Positions 24,816 to 32,485 of a stretch of 64,000 bases of DNA are shown here, one piece after another (position 1 is the first letter of the stretch; the number at the start of each line of letters is the position of its first letter). This stretch comes from Clostridium_AD sp964467165. Its GTDB lineage: Bacteria > Bacillota > Clostridia > Clostridiales > Clostridiaceae. The notes beneath the pieces are model-generated. The model saw only the letters and a program-made list of their open reading frames with translations. It ran no database searches and was not told where the DNA came from. A program made the position numbers and the translations under genes. The stretch is taken from positions 62,001-126,000 of the forward strand of contig CAYXOL010000004.1 of the NCBI GenBank assembly GCA_964467165.1, read 5' to 3'.

Positions 24816-25244
24816 TTGGGGTTAATATTTTCTATAGTTGCGGGAATCTGTATGAGTATTCAGGGAGTTTTTAATACACGAGTAAGTGAAAAAATTGGAC
24901 TTTGGGAAACTAATGTTTTAGTTCAAGGCACAGCGTTAATTTTCACATTAGTAATACTCCTTATTGCTGGTAATGGTAATTTCAGAAATATAAAAGAGGT
25001 AAACAAATTCTACTTACTAGGAGGCATACTAAGTGCTATAATTATATTCGCTGTTATGAAAGGTATAACAAGCCTTGGACCAACCTACTCCATTGCAACT
25101 ATATTAGTTGCCCAGCTAATAGCAGCTGGTATAATAGATGCCTTTGGAATATTTGACGCAGAGCAAATTAAATTTGCCTTCTCTAAGTTTATAGGACTTG
25201 GAGTAATGATTGTAGGTATACTAATATTTAAATGGAAAGGGTAA
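24816..25244 (+). CDS. DMT-family transporter, DUF606/YdcZ type
   Basis: 142 residues with about five membrane helices and no large loops: IFSIVAGICMSIQGVFNTRV, LVQGTALIFTLVILLIAG, FYLLGGILSAIIIFAVMKGI, ATILVAQLIAAGIIDAFGIF, FIGLGVMIVGILIF. These fit the half-size DUF606/YdcZ proteins, which work as dimers. The start is a TTG at 24816, with GAGGAG about 12 bases upstream. It lies 84 bases after the dUTPase gene. Substrate unknown. Confidence 0.82.
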   Translation: MGLIFSIVAGICMSIQGVFNTRVSEKIGLWETNVLVQGTALIFTLVILLIAGNGNFRNIKEVNKFYLLGGILSAIIIFAVMKGITSLGPTYSIATILVAQLIAAGIIDAFGIFDAEQIKFAFSKFIGLGVMIVGILIFKWKG

Positions 25245-25408
25245 TAAACTCTTTCTATTTTTTTAATAAATAAGTGTTATTATTTTATCTTACCTATTGA
25301 AATTACAAATAATTACCCCCATAATTATAAATGAATGCATACATATTTAACTTTTAATATAATCATTATTTATACATATATAAAATTTACAAGAAAAGGA
25401 GGTATCTT

Positions 25409-26314
25409 ATGGATTTCAAACAGATCGAAGCCTTCATTAGCGTAGCTAAATTCAAAAGTTTTTCTAAAGCTGCTAATACAATATTTTTATCTCAGCCTAC
25501 AATAAGCTCTCATATAGCTAGCTTAGAAAGAGAATTAAATGTTCAACTTTTTGACAGAACATCTAAAGAAGTATACCTGACACCTGCTGGGCATTCCTTT
25601 TTAGAATATGCAATTAATATAATAAGCACTCGTAACAATGCGATTTCTAATATTTCTAATTTTAATACTACAATATCCGGAAAATTAAATTTATCAGCTA
25701 GCACCACTCCCTGTAATTCATTAGTACCTAAGCTTATTAAGAAATTCAGTAACCTACACCCCGATGTTCGTTTTAACATTACTGAAGAAAGTTCTGGAAA
25801 TATAATAAAGGATATTTTAGATCTTCAATGTGAAATTGCTATAGTGGGAACCACAATTAAAAACGAGAAAATTAAAAGTTATAAACTTATGGAGGATGAC
25901 CTCGTTCTAATCTCTAGTCCGGGCCTTAATATTCCTGATGAAATAACACTAAAGGATTTACTAAGGTATAAGTTTATAATTAGAGGCAAAAATTCAGCAA
26001 CTAGAACCACCCTTGATACAGCTCTTGACTCAAAGGGGATAAATCCCAATTTATTAAACGTATTTTGTGAAGTAAATACGTTGGACAACCTTCTTCAATT
26101 TGTTAAACTAGGAACAGGCGTATCTATTATTTCCGAGAAAATATCTGTAGATTATATAGATAGTAGTAAAATAAAAATAACTAAAATTAAAGATCTTCTT
26201 TTAAAAAGAAATCTATATTTGATTGTTAATTCAAAGCGCACCTTAACTCCTATTGCTAATGCATTTTTCAGCATGTGTAGCGAGATGTTTTCACTTGTAG
26301 AAAGTGAAGACTAG
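25409..26314 (+). CDS. LysR-family transcriptional regulator
   Basis: 301 residues, AAAGGAGG ribosome site. N-terminal winged helix MDFKQIEAFISVAKFKSFSK, AANTIFLSQPTISSHIASLE and LFDRTSKEVYLTPAG, then a type 2 periplasmic-binding-like effector domain (about 90-290). The sequence resembles the CysB/selenium-metabolism-type LysR group of Clostridia, but the effector cannot be named. It has its own promoter region and a strong terminator, so it stands alone. Confidence 0.92.
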   Translation: MDFKQIEAFISVAKFKSFSKAANTIFLSQPTISSHIASLERELNVQLFDRTSKEVYLTPAGHSFLEYAINIISTRNNAISNISNFNTTISGKLNLSASTTPCNSLVPKLIKKFSNLHPDVRFNITEESSGNIIKDILDLQCEIAIVGTTIKNEKIKSYKLMEDDLVLISSPGLNIPDEITLKDLLRYKFIIRGKNSATRTTLDTALDSKGINPNLLNVFCEVNTLDNLLQFVKLGTGVSIISEKISVDYIDSSKIKITKIKDLLLKRNLYLIVNSKRTLTPIANAFFSMCSEMFSLVESED

Positions 26315-26357
26315 AAAGTATATATTACTAAATTTATTTAGTAATATATACTTTTTT
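26315..26357 (+). terminator. Terminator of LysR gene
   Basis: AAAGTATATATTACTAAA pairs perfectly with TTTAGTAATATATACTTT, directly after the stop codon, followed by a T-run. Confidence 0.9.
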
Positions 26358-26420
26358 CATTAACATAATCACATAATTTACATATACTATAATAATGTAA
26401 CAATAACTTAGGAGGCATAT

Positions 26421-27614
26421 ATGTTTTCCTTGAAACATAAATTAGACCCTACATTGTGTCAATCACTGCTGTCTAACCTATATGAAAACTATAGGGTAAT
26501 AATATACTGCAAGTCTCTTGAAGTAAAAACCATAGATAAAATAAAGTCCTTAAAATGCGAAATTCTACGTCATATTTCCGGTGTAAACTGTATTTGTGCT
26601 ATATTAACCCCAAGTGCTATAGACAGATTGCTAGAATATCCACAAGTATCCTATATAACTTTTGATTCTTATGCCCATTTGTGTGGTAGTAGCATACTCT
26701 CATCTAATGGCATATCCTTTCAAAGTAAATATGACCTTACTGGCAAGGGTATTGGCGTAGGTCTTGTTGATAGTGGTGTTTATCCACATAGTGACTTGTT
26801 AAATCCTAGCAATAGAATTAAAAAATTCGTAGACCTTGTTAATGGTTTAAATTATCCTTATGATGATAATGGTCATGGCACTTTTATCAGCGGATTAATT
26901 TGTGGTAGCGGTTATGGCTCAAAGGGCATGTACAAAGGTGTTGCGAAAAATAGCCACCTGTATATGATTAAGGCCTTTGATAAACTAGGAAAAGGCTTTA
27001 TATCTGATATTTTATTTTCACTTCAAACTCTAATTAACGAAAGTAGTGATTTCAATATTAAGGTCATTTGCCTTCCTTTTGAAACACTTGAACCTAATGA
27101 ATTTATTCTTTCACTTTTTTCTACGCTCTTCGACCTTGCAATATCAAAGGGTATTGTAGTAATCGTTCCTAGTGGAAGTAATAAGAATGGTAAAAGTTCA
27201 ATACGAGGCATCGCAACCCTTAACAATTGTATAACTGTAGGCGGATATGATAACACTTCTAGTCCAAAAATATACGAATATTCCTCCTGTGGTCCTATTC
27301 AAAAACGAGATAAGCCCAATTTAATTTCTGCATGTGTGGATATTTGTTCCCTTATTTCAGATACAAAATTTATCTCTGAGAAAAACGGTGTAAAGCTCTA
27401 TCCCCCTCATATTACTAATTTATATACTACCTACACAGGAACTTCCTGCTCCGCGGCTTTTATAAGTGGTATATGCGCTCTTCTATATGAGAACAACATT
27501 GATTTATATTTCAAAGATACATTAGCCTTACTAAAGGTATCTTCAAGTTTAATAAATTCCCCCAAATACATGCAAGGGTCTGGAATTATAGATTTAGAAA
27601 AATTATTACCTTAG
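26421..27614 (+). CDS. Intracellular subtilisin-like serine peptidase (S8)
   Basis: 397 residues, GGAGG site. Catalytic triad: Asp117 in VGLVDSGV, His152 in NGHGTFISG, Ser342 in TGTSCSAAFISG. There is no signal peptide or membrane helix, so it should act inside the cell or forespore. Residues 1-85 form an inhibitor-like N-terminal domain. The block that normally holds the oxyanion-hole Asn (AAGN) reads VPSGSNKNG here, a variant to check. Similar to clostridial S8 proteases outside the secreted subtilisins; the spore-germination Csp proteases are relatives, but the match is not specific. Own terminator. Confidence 0.88.
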   Translation: MFSLKHKLDPTLCQSLLSNLYENYRVIIYCKSLEVKTIDKIKSLKCEILRHISGVNCICAILTPSAIDRLLEYPQVSYITFDSYAHLCGSSILSSNGISFQSKYDLTGKGIGVGLVDSGVYPHSDLLNPSNRIKKFVDLVNGLNYPYDDNGHGTFISGLICGSGYGSKGMYKGVAKNSHLYMIKAFDKLGKGFISDILFSLQTLINESSDFNIKVICLPFETLEPNEFILSLFSTLFDLAISKGIVVIVPSGSNKNGKSSIRGIATLNNCITVGGYDNTSSPKIYEYSSCGPIQKRDKPNLISACVDICSLISDTKFISEKNGVKLYPPHITNLYTTYTGTSCSAAFISGICALLYENNIDLYFKDTLALLKVSSSLINSPKYMQGSGIIDLEKLLP

Positions 27615-27678
27615 GCACATGACAAAAAATAATAAGCCAATATGCAAGCATAGGGCTTATTATTTATTTTTATGTGCC
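27612..27678 (+). terminator. Long terminator after the subtilase gene
   Basis: Inner stem AAATAATAAGCC / GGCTTATTATTT, extended by outer arms AGGCACAT / ATGTGCCT that overlap the stop codon. A T-run lies inside the right arm (ATTTATTTTTATG). Confidence 0.8.
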
Positions 27679-27875
27679 TTTATATTAATAAATTCTGAAC
27701 AATAGTTAATATTATATACAGTATATTTTATTAGGTGTATAATAAATATATTCTTTAATATTAATAATTAATTAAAAGCAATTATTAGTATTTACACACG
27801 GTATATACTATTATGAATTTATGATGAAAAGGGCATATTTTTTTTATGACCCATAGAAACACTAGGAGGATTATT

Positions 27876-28388
27876 ATGATAAGCGAAAAATTATTCAATG
27901 AACTAAACAAACAAATAAACTTTGAGTTTTATTCTGCACACATTTACTTAGCTATGGCAGCTTATTGCGCCGCAGAAGATTTTGACGGTTTTGCTAATTG
28001 GTTTAAAGTTCAAGCCGAAGAAGAGAAATTCCATGCTATGAAATTTTACAACTATGTAAATGAAATGAACGGAAGAGTGCTTTTAGAAGGAATGCCTGAT
28101 CCTCAAAATGATTTCAAGTCACTTCTTAATATTTTTGAAATAGCACTTAATCATGAGAAAATTGTAACTAGTAAAATTTACAATCTTACTGATATTGCTA
28201 CAGAAGAAAGAGAACATGCTACTATAAGCTTACTTAAGTGGTTTATTGATGAGCAAGTTGAGGAAGAATCTAATTTTAGTGGTCTAATAAAACGACTTAG
28301 CAGAATAAAAGATGACCCTACAAGTCTATATCTATTAGATACTGAACTTGCGGCAAGAGTCTTTGTTCCACCTGTTACTACTAGATAA
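27876..28388 (+). CDS. ftnA: Ferritin (non-heme iron storage)
   Basis: 170 residues from the ATG at 27876 with AGGAGG; the frame extends to 27846 without a site. Ferroxidase-centre ligands Glu17, Glu50 and His53 are in FEFYSAHIYL and EEEKFHAMKF, with the later Glu residues in HEKIVTSKIY and EEREHATISL. It assembles into a 24-mer that oxidises and stores iron. Single gene with terminator. Confidence 0.95.
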   Translation: MISEKLFNELNKQINFEFYSAHIYLAMAAYCAAEDFDGFANWFKVQAEEEKFHAMKFYNYVNEMNGRVLLEGMPDPQNDFKSLLNIFEIALNHEKIVTSKIYNLTDIATEEREHATISLLKWFIDEQVEEESNFSGLIKRLSRIKDDPTSLYLLDTELAARVFVPPVTTR

Positions 28389-28454
28389 AACACATTTTTT
28401 AACCACATTTCAGCTCAGTAATAAATGCTCTAATAAGGTTTTTAAGCTGACTGT

Positions 28455-28500
28455 AAAGTCCCATATCAATATTGGTATGGGACTTTGTAGTTGTTTTTTA
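28455..28500 (+). terminator. Terminator of ferritin gene
   Basis: AAAGTCCCATAT pairs with GGTATGGGACTTT (G-U allowed), then GTAGTTGTTTTTT. About 65 bases after the stop. Confidence 0.8.
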
Positions 28501-28529
28501 AAGTGATTAATTTATTATATTATGAAATA

Positions 28530-29567
28530 CTACAAATTCTTTATAAATGTAAGCAAATCACTATAAATTCCGTAAGCCGTTTGTTGAATTTCAGGATTCT
28601 TTTCTATTACTTGTATTTCTCCCATTAAATCTGTTGTTATAGCCACTATTGAAGATGTGGCATCTATGCTACTAAATGTATCCTTATAATTTATATAAAC
28701 TGGATGTACCCTTCCTTTTACTACATTATCTTCAATATATCCTTCACATAAAAGCTTAATTTTGCATTGTTTTTCTTTAGCCCTTTCTATGTCTTGCAGC
28801 GTAATATCTGATATTCCTTTTCTTTCTATTTGTGTAGGATTTATATCTGTGTTCATTAATACATTTAGTAGAGCTGCCGTTTTTGCTGCTGCATCCCATC
28901 CATCAATATCTGCTTTTGGGTCTTCTTCTGCAAACCCTCTTCTTTTAGCTTCTTTAATGGCCTCTTCATAGCTATTTCCACTTTCCATTTGTTCTAAAAC
29001 AAAGTTAGTAGTAGAATTTAGTATCCCTTTAAAGGATAATACCCTGCATCCTGGAAGGGTGTATTTAACTAAATTAAAAACTGGAGTACCATCCATTACA
29101 GTAGTTTCATATAAAAATTTCAAACCTTTTTCCTTTGCATGATCACGAAGTTTTTGATACTTAAAGGCTATAGGACCTTTGTTGCCAGTTATAACATGCA
29201 TACCTATATTAAAAGCAGTCTCTATATGAGTTATTGCCGGCTCTCCATCGTATATAGATAAAGTGCTTAGCTCAACCAACAAGTTGGCATTGCAGTGCTG
29301 AATAACCTGTAGCGTTTCCATAGTAACCCTATCTTTTGCACTAGAATCAAATCTTCCACTATTTTCAACGTCGCTCAAGGCTTTCGCAAGGTTTATCCCC
29401 TTAGCGTTAATAATAGCCCCCTTAGATCTACCTGCAATAGCTGTGACTTTAACATCATATCCCGTGCTTTCCTTAAGTTCCATTTTCCTTTCTATTAACA
29501 GCCTGCAAAATTCCTGCGCCGCATTTCCAAATCCAACTAAACATATATTTATTTCTTTGCTCGGCAT
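28530..29567 (-). CDS. hom: Homoserine dehydrogenase
   Basis: 345 residues without the C-terminal ACT domain of many Hom proteins. NAD(P)-binding start ICLVGFGNAAQEFCRLL, substrate region TGNKGPIA, GILNSTTNFVLEQM, and the signature EEDPKADIDGWDAAAK with the catalytic Asp/Lys. It reduces aspartate semialdehyde to homoserine for threonine and methionine. The missing ACT domain suggests no direct threonine feedback. GGTGGGG ribosome site. It follows cinA by 58 bases in the opposite order of transcription flow, probably separate. Confidence 0.9.
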   Translation of the reverse strand: MPSKEINICLVGFGNAAQEFCRLLIERKMELKESTGYDVKVTAIAGRSKGAIINAKGINLAKALSDVENSGRFDSSAKDRVTMETLQVIQHCNANLLVELSTLSIYDGEPAITHIETAFNIGMHVITGNKGPIAFKYQKLRDHAKEKGLKFLYETTVMDGTPVFNLVKYTLPGCRVLSFKGILNSTTNFVLEQMESGNSYEEAIKEAKRRGFAEEDPKADIDGWDAAAKTAALLNVLMNTDINPTQIERKGISDITLQDIERAKEKQCKIKLLCEGYIEDNVVKGRVHPVYINYKDTFSSIDATSSIVAITTDLMGEIQVIEKNPEIQQTAYGIYSDLLTFIKNL

Positions 29568-29625
29568 TTATACCCCACCTTCTATTTTCATATTTATACT
29601 AGCTACTGAGCCTTAAAAATGCAAA

Positions 29626-30855
29626 TTATAACAGTTCTCTTCTAACCCAGTCCAAAAGTTGCATAGTTGCTCTTTCCCTTATTTTCTGCCTATCTCCAGA
29701 TAATCTAAGCATCTTAGTTTTAACCTGCCCATTCATATATAAACCTAAATACACAAGTCCCACTGGTTTTTCGGCACTACCGCCATCCGGGCCTGCAATA
29801 CCTGTGGTTGAAATTCCAATCTTAGCGCCCGAAGTTTTTGCTATACCTCGCGCCATCTCAGCTGCCACTTCACTACTTACTGCGCCATACTTATCTAAGG
29901 TTTCTATTGAAACTCCTAGTCTATTAATTTTAGCCTCATTACTATAAGTCACCGCGCCATCCATAAACACAGAAGATATCCCTGGGTAATTTATAAGCTT
30001 TGCAGCTACCATTCCTCCCGTACAGGACTCAGCCGTAGCTATCGTTAACTTTTTACTTACTAGCATTTCCCCAAGTACATTCTCAAGAGTTGTATTTCCT
30101 TCTCCATAAATATTATTACCTAGTCTGCTTCGTATTTGTTTTTCCATAGGCTCTATAAGCAATATCGCTTGCTCCTTGGTATTTGCCTTTGCTGTAATTC
30201 TAAAAACCATTTCTCCATCTTTAGCATAAGGTGCTACCGTTGGATTTACTTGCTTATTTAATATATCTTCTATCATTTCTTCAGCTGAGCTCTCTCCCAC
30301 TCCAATAACTCTAAGCACCTTAGAAACTAATACCCCCTGCTGAAACTTTTCAAGATAAGGTACAACTGCCTCCTCAAACATAGGTTTCATTTCCCTAGGC
30401 GGTCCAGGTAAAAGTGCAACTATCTTTCCATTTTCCTCAATTATACATCCTGGTGCTGTTCCATTATTATTAGGAAGTATTACTGCATCCACTGGAAAAT
30501 AAGCCTGTTTTTCATTACTTTTCACCATTGGCCTATTCATATCCTTAAAATAACCCTGTATAATTTTCATAGAAGGTTCATGAACCACACTCGGCTTCCC
30601 AAAATACTCAAACGCTATTTCCTTAGTTATATCATCCTTTGTAGGTCCAAGCCCTCCCGTAGTTATAACTAAATCCGCCCTACTAAAAGCTAATCTATAC
30701 GCTTCCAGTAGCCTTCCTGGATTGTCCCCAACTACCGTCTGATGATAAACTGCTATGCCTAAATCTGCCAGCCTTTTAGCAATATACTGTGCATTTGTAT
30801 TCACTATATCCCCTAGTAAAATTTCCGTTCCAACTGCTAATATTTCTGCGTTCAT
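29626..30855 (-). CDS. cinA: CinA: molybdopterin-binding-like domain + nicotinamide-nucleotide amidase
   Basis: 409 residues from the ATG at 30855 with GAGGAGG; the frame extends upstream through the CACGTGG repeat (MPLATWVAP) but that is an artefact. The N-terminal half is the MocF/COG1058 domain (AEILAVGTEILLGDIVNTNA, TTGGLGPTKDDITKE, LLPGPPREMKPM), the C-terminal half the PncC amidase (TIATAESCTGGMVAAKLINY, GISTTGIAGPDGG). CinA hydrolyses ADP-ribose-type compounds and deamidates NMN in pyridine nucleotide recycling. The start overlaps the stop of the MutS remnant. Confidence 0.95.
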   Translation of the reverse strand: MNAEILAVGTEILLGDIVNTNAQYIAKRLADLGIAVYHQTVVGDNPGRLLEAYRLAFSRADLVITTGGLGPTKDDITKEIAFEYFGKPSVVHEPSMKIIQGYFKDMNRPMVKSNEKQAYFPVDAVILPNNNGTAPGCIIEENGKIVALLPGPPREMKPMFEEAVVPYLEKFQQGVLVSKVLRVIGVGESSAEEMIEDILNKQVNPTVAPYAKDGEMVFRITAKANTKEQAILLIEPMEKQIRSRLGNNIYGEGNTTLENVLGEMLVSKKLTIATAESCTGGMVAAKLINYPGISSVFMDGAVTYSNEAKINRLGVSIETLDKYGAVSSEVAAEMARGIAKTSGAKIGISTTGIAGPDGGSAEKPVGLVYLGLYMNGQVKTKMLRLSGDRQKIRERATMQLLDWVRRELL

Positions 30856-31365
30856 AATTTCCTCCTCTGTTGGTGCCACCCACGTGGCAAGTGGCATCCA
30901 TAATTATATTTTAGTTCATCTTGGCACTTTGAGATTCTTTCGTTGGTTCTATTAGTAATTTCTTTTGGATATCCCATAAATTGAAGTACCTTTATTGCAT
31001 TTCTAGTAGAAGATACTCGCTTTCTTATTTGATAATCAAACTCTAACCCATATTTCTCCACATTTTCAGTAAAATAATAGCATTCATATAAATCCCCTAG
31101 CATATTAGTTATATCAAGATCATGTGTGGCTACTGCAACTAAAGAATTATGTCTAGACATATAAGCTAAAATCTCGGCAGAAGCATTTACCCTCTCCTAC
31201 AGCTCTTAAAAAAGTAGATTTGCCTGACATGTTTGAACCAGTTAGAATAACCCCTTTTTCTATAGTTAATGAATTACCTACAGCAGCTTCAACATAACTG
31301 ATATATAAGTTATGATTGCAGCCATAACCATGCTTATTATAAATAAATTTCTTATCCCTGTTCAT
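30852..31365 (-). pseudogene. MutS-family ATPase remnant with internal deletion
   Basis: From the ATG at 31365 (GGGGG upstream) the frame encodes GNSLTIEKGVILTGSNMSGKSTFLRAVG, the MutS Walker A region, then shifts. In another frame the sequence continues ERVNASAEILAYMSRHNSLVAVATHDLDIT and the MutS-like C-terminus to 30852. Joining shows a deletion between Walker A and the ERxNASxEI motif, about 70-80 codons, removing the Walker B/signature region, plus loss of all N-terminal domains. The last residues (CHLPRGWHQQ) come from the inserted CACGTGG repeat. Parent: the MutS-like DNA mismatch-repair-related ATPases of Firmicutes. Confidence 0.75.
30874..30896. repeat. 23-bp CACGTGG repeat (copy 2)
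   Basis: Identical over 23 bases to 14910-14932 and in the same orientation relative to the downstream gene: it lies just ahead of the cinA ribosome site and inside the 3' end of the MutS remnant. Confidence 0.8.
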
Positions 31366-31389
31366 TTAGTTTGTCCCCCTAGAATACCG

Positions 31390-32337
31390 CTAATATCCTC
31401 TCTTTAAATCCACTACATTCACTAATTTTTCCCCTTGTGCATACCTTTTCATATTATCATAGATAAGATCAAACCTTCTCACGTTTCTCATCTCTGAAAC
31501 CCAAGAATTATGTGAAGTTAATATCACATTATTTAAATCCCATAAGGGATTATTCTCTTTTAAAGGCTCTTCTTCATACACATCTAAAGCCGCACCTGCT
31601 AATTTTCCATTTTTTAAATTTTCTATTAGGGCAACTTCATCTACAATATTCCCCCTAGAAACATTTATGAAATAAGCTCCTTTTTTCATTGTCACAAATC
31701 TCTCTTCATTAATTAAATGGTGAGTAGCTTTTGTGTATGGTATAGTGCCTACAACTACATCACATAATTTAAGCACTTCATTTATCTCTGGCATTGCATA
31801 ACATTTATCAAAATATTGAATATCTCTGCCATTTGTATTTACACCTAATATATTTGCCCCAAAGCCCTGAAATCTTTTAGCAGCTTCCACTGCTATAGTA
31901 CCTGTCCCAATAAAGCCTATAGTCTTACCATATAACTCCGTAATACTTGTATCCATTTTCCATTTCCTGCTTACTTGATTTTCATATAGACCCTTACTAT
32001 TTTTAAATAGCTCTAGAGTTTTTAGTACAATCCATTCCCCCATAGGTATACTGTAGCCACCTTTATTATTTGTAATTATAATAGAAGTGTCTTTAACATA
32101 ATCTACGGGTAATTGGTCAATGCCTATACTTGATAATTGAATCCATTTTAACTTTTTCATTTTCTCTATCTCTAGGGTTTTAAAGGGATCATAACAAATT
32201 AATGCTTCTATCTCCTCTAAATCTTCACTATAAATTAAATCTTGTTCTTTCACTACTTTTATATCATAACCAAAAGTTTCAATATCCTTTATTTTTTCTC
32301 CACCGTAGTTGTAGGTAAAAAGTGCTTTAATAGCCAT
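31390..32337 (-). CDS. D-isomer-specific 2-hydroxyacid dehydrogenase (phosphoglycerate dehydrogenase-like)
   Basis: 315 residues, AAGGGGCG ribosome site. NAD-binding GFIGTGTIAVEAAKRF (GxGxx(A/G)-type fold), catalytic Arg in NVSRGNIVDE, Glu in DVYEEEPL and His in TSHNSW. The family oxidises D-2-hydroxyacids reversibly; the substrate could be glycerate, lactate or hydroxyisocaproate type and cannot be fixed from sequence. It precedes the MutS remnant by 24 bases. Confidence 0.88.
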   Translation of the reverse strand: MAIKALFTYNYGGEKIKDIETFGYDIKVVKEQDLIYSEDLEEIEALICYDPFKTLEIEKMKKLKWIQLSSIGIDQLPVDYVKDTSIIITNNKGGYSIPMGEWIVLKTLELFKNSKGLYENQVSRKWKMDTSITELYGKTIGFIGTGTIAVEAAKRFQGFGANILGVNTNGRDIQYFDKCYAMPEINEVLKLCDVVVGTIPYTKATHHLINEERFVTMKKGAYFINVSRGNIVDEVALIENLKNGKLAGAALDVYEEEPLKENNPLWDLNNVILTSHNSWVSEMRNVRRFDLIYDNMKRYAQGEKLVNVVDLKRGY

Positions 32338-32442
32338 GCAAATCGCCCCTTACATTAAATTATTACTTTATAATATACTACAAATAGCAACAGTTACCTT
32401 CTATATTCCATGAAAATTCATACAAAATTATCTATTTTAAAA

Positions 32443-32482
32443 AAAGATGCCACTTGCCACGTGGGTGGCACCAGGCATCTTT
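32443..32482 (-). terminator. Terminator of M16 peptidase gene containing CACGTGG repeat
   Basis: AAAGATGCC pairs with GGCATCTTT around the 23-bp repeat, followed on the minus strand by TTTTTTT. Stem begins 4 bases after the peptidase stop codon. Confidence 0.85.
32448..32470. repeat. 23-bp CACGTGG repeat (copy 3, inverted)
   Basis: Same 23 bases as copies 1 and 2 in the opposite orientation, forming the hairpin of the M16 gene terminator. Confidence 0.8.
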
Positions 32483-32485
32483 ACA

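Noticed and set aside
24816..24830. GTG start just upstream of the DMT transporter gene
   Set aside because: It is in a different frame from the transporter; TTG at 24816 is the only start fitting the first membrane helix.
30855..30897. Longer CinA start at 30897
   Set aside because: The extension is translated repeat; AGGAGG precedes the ATG at 30855.
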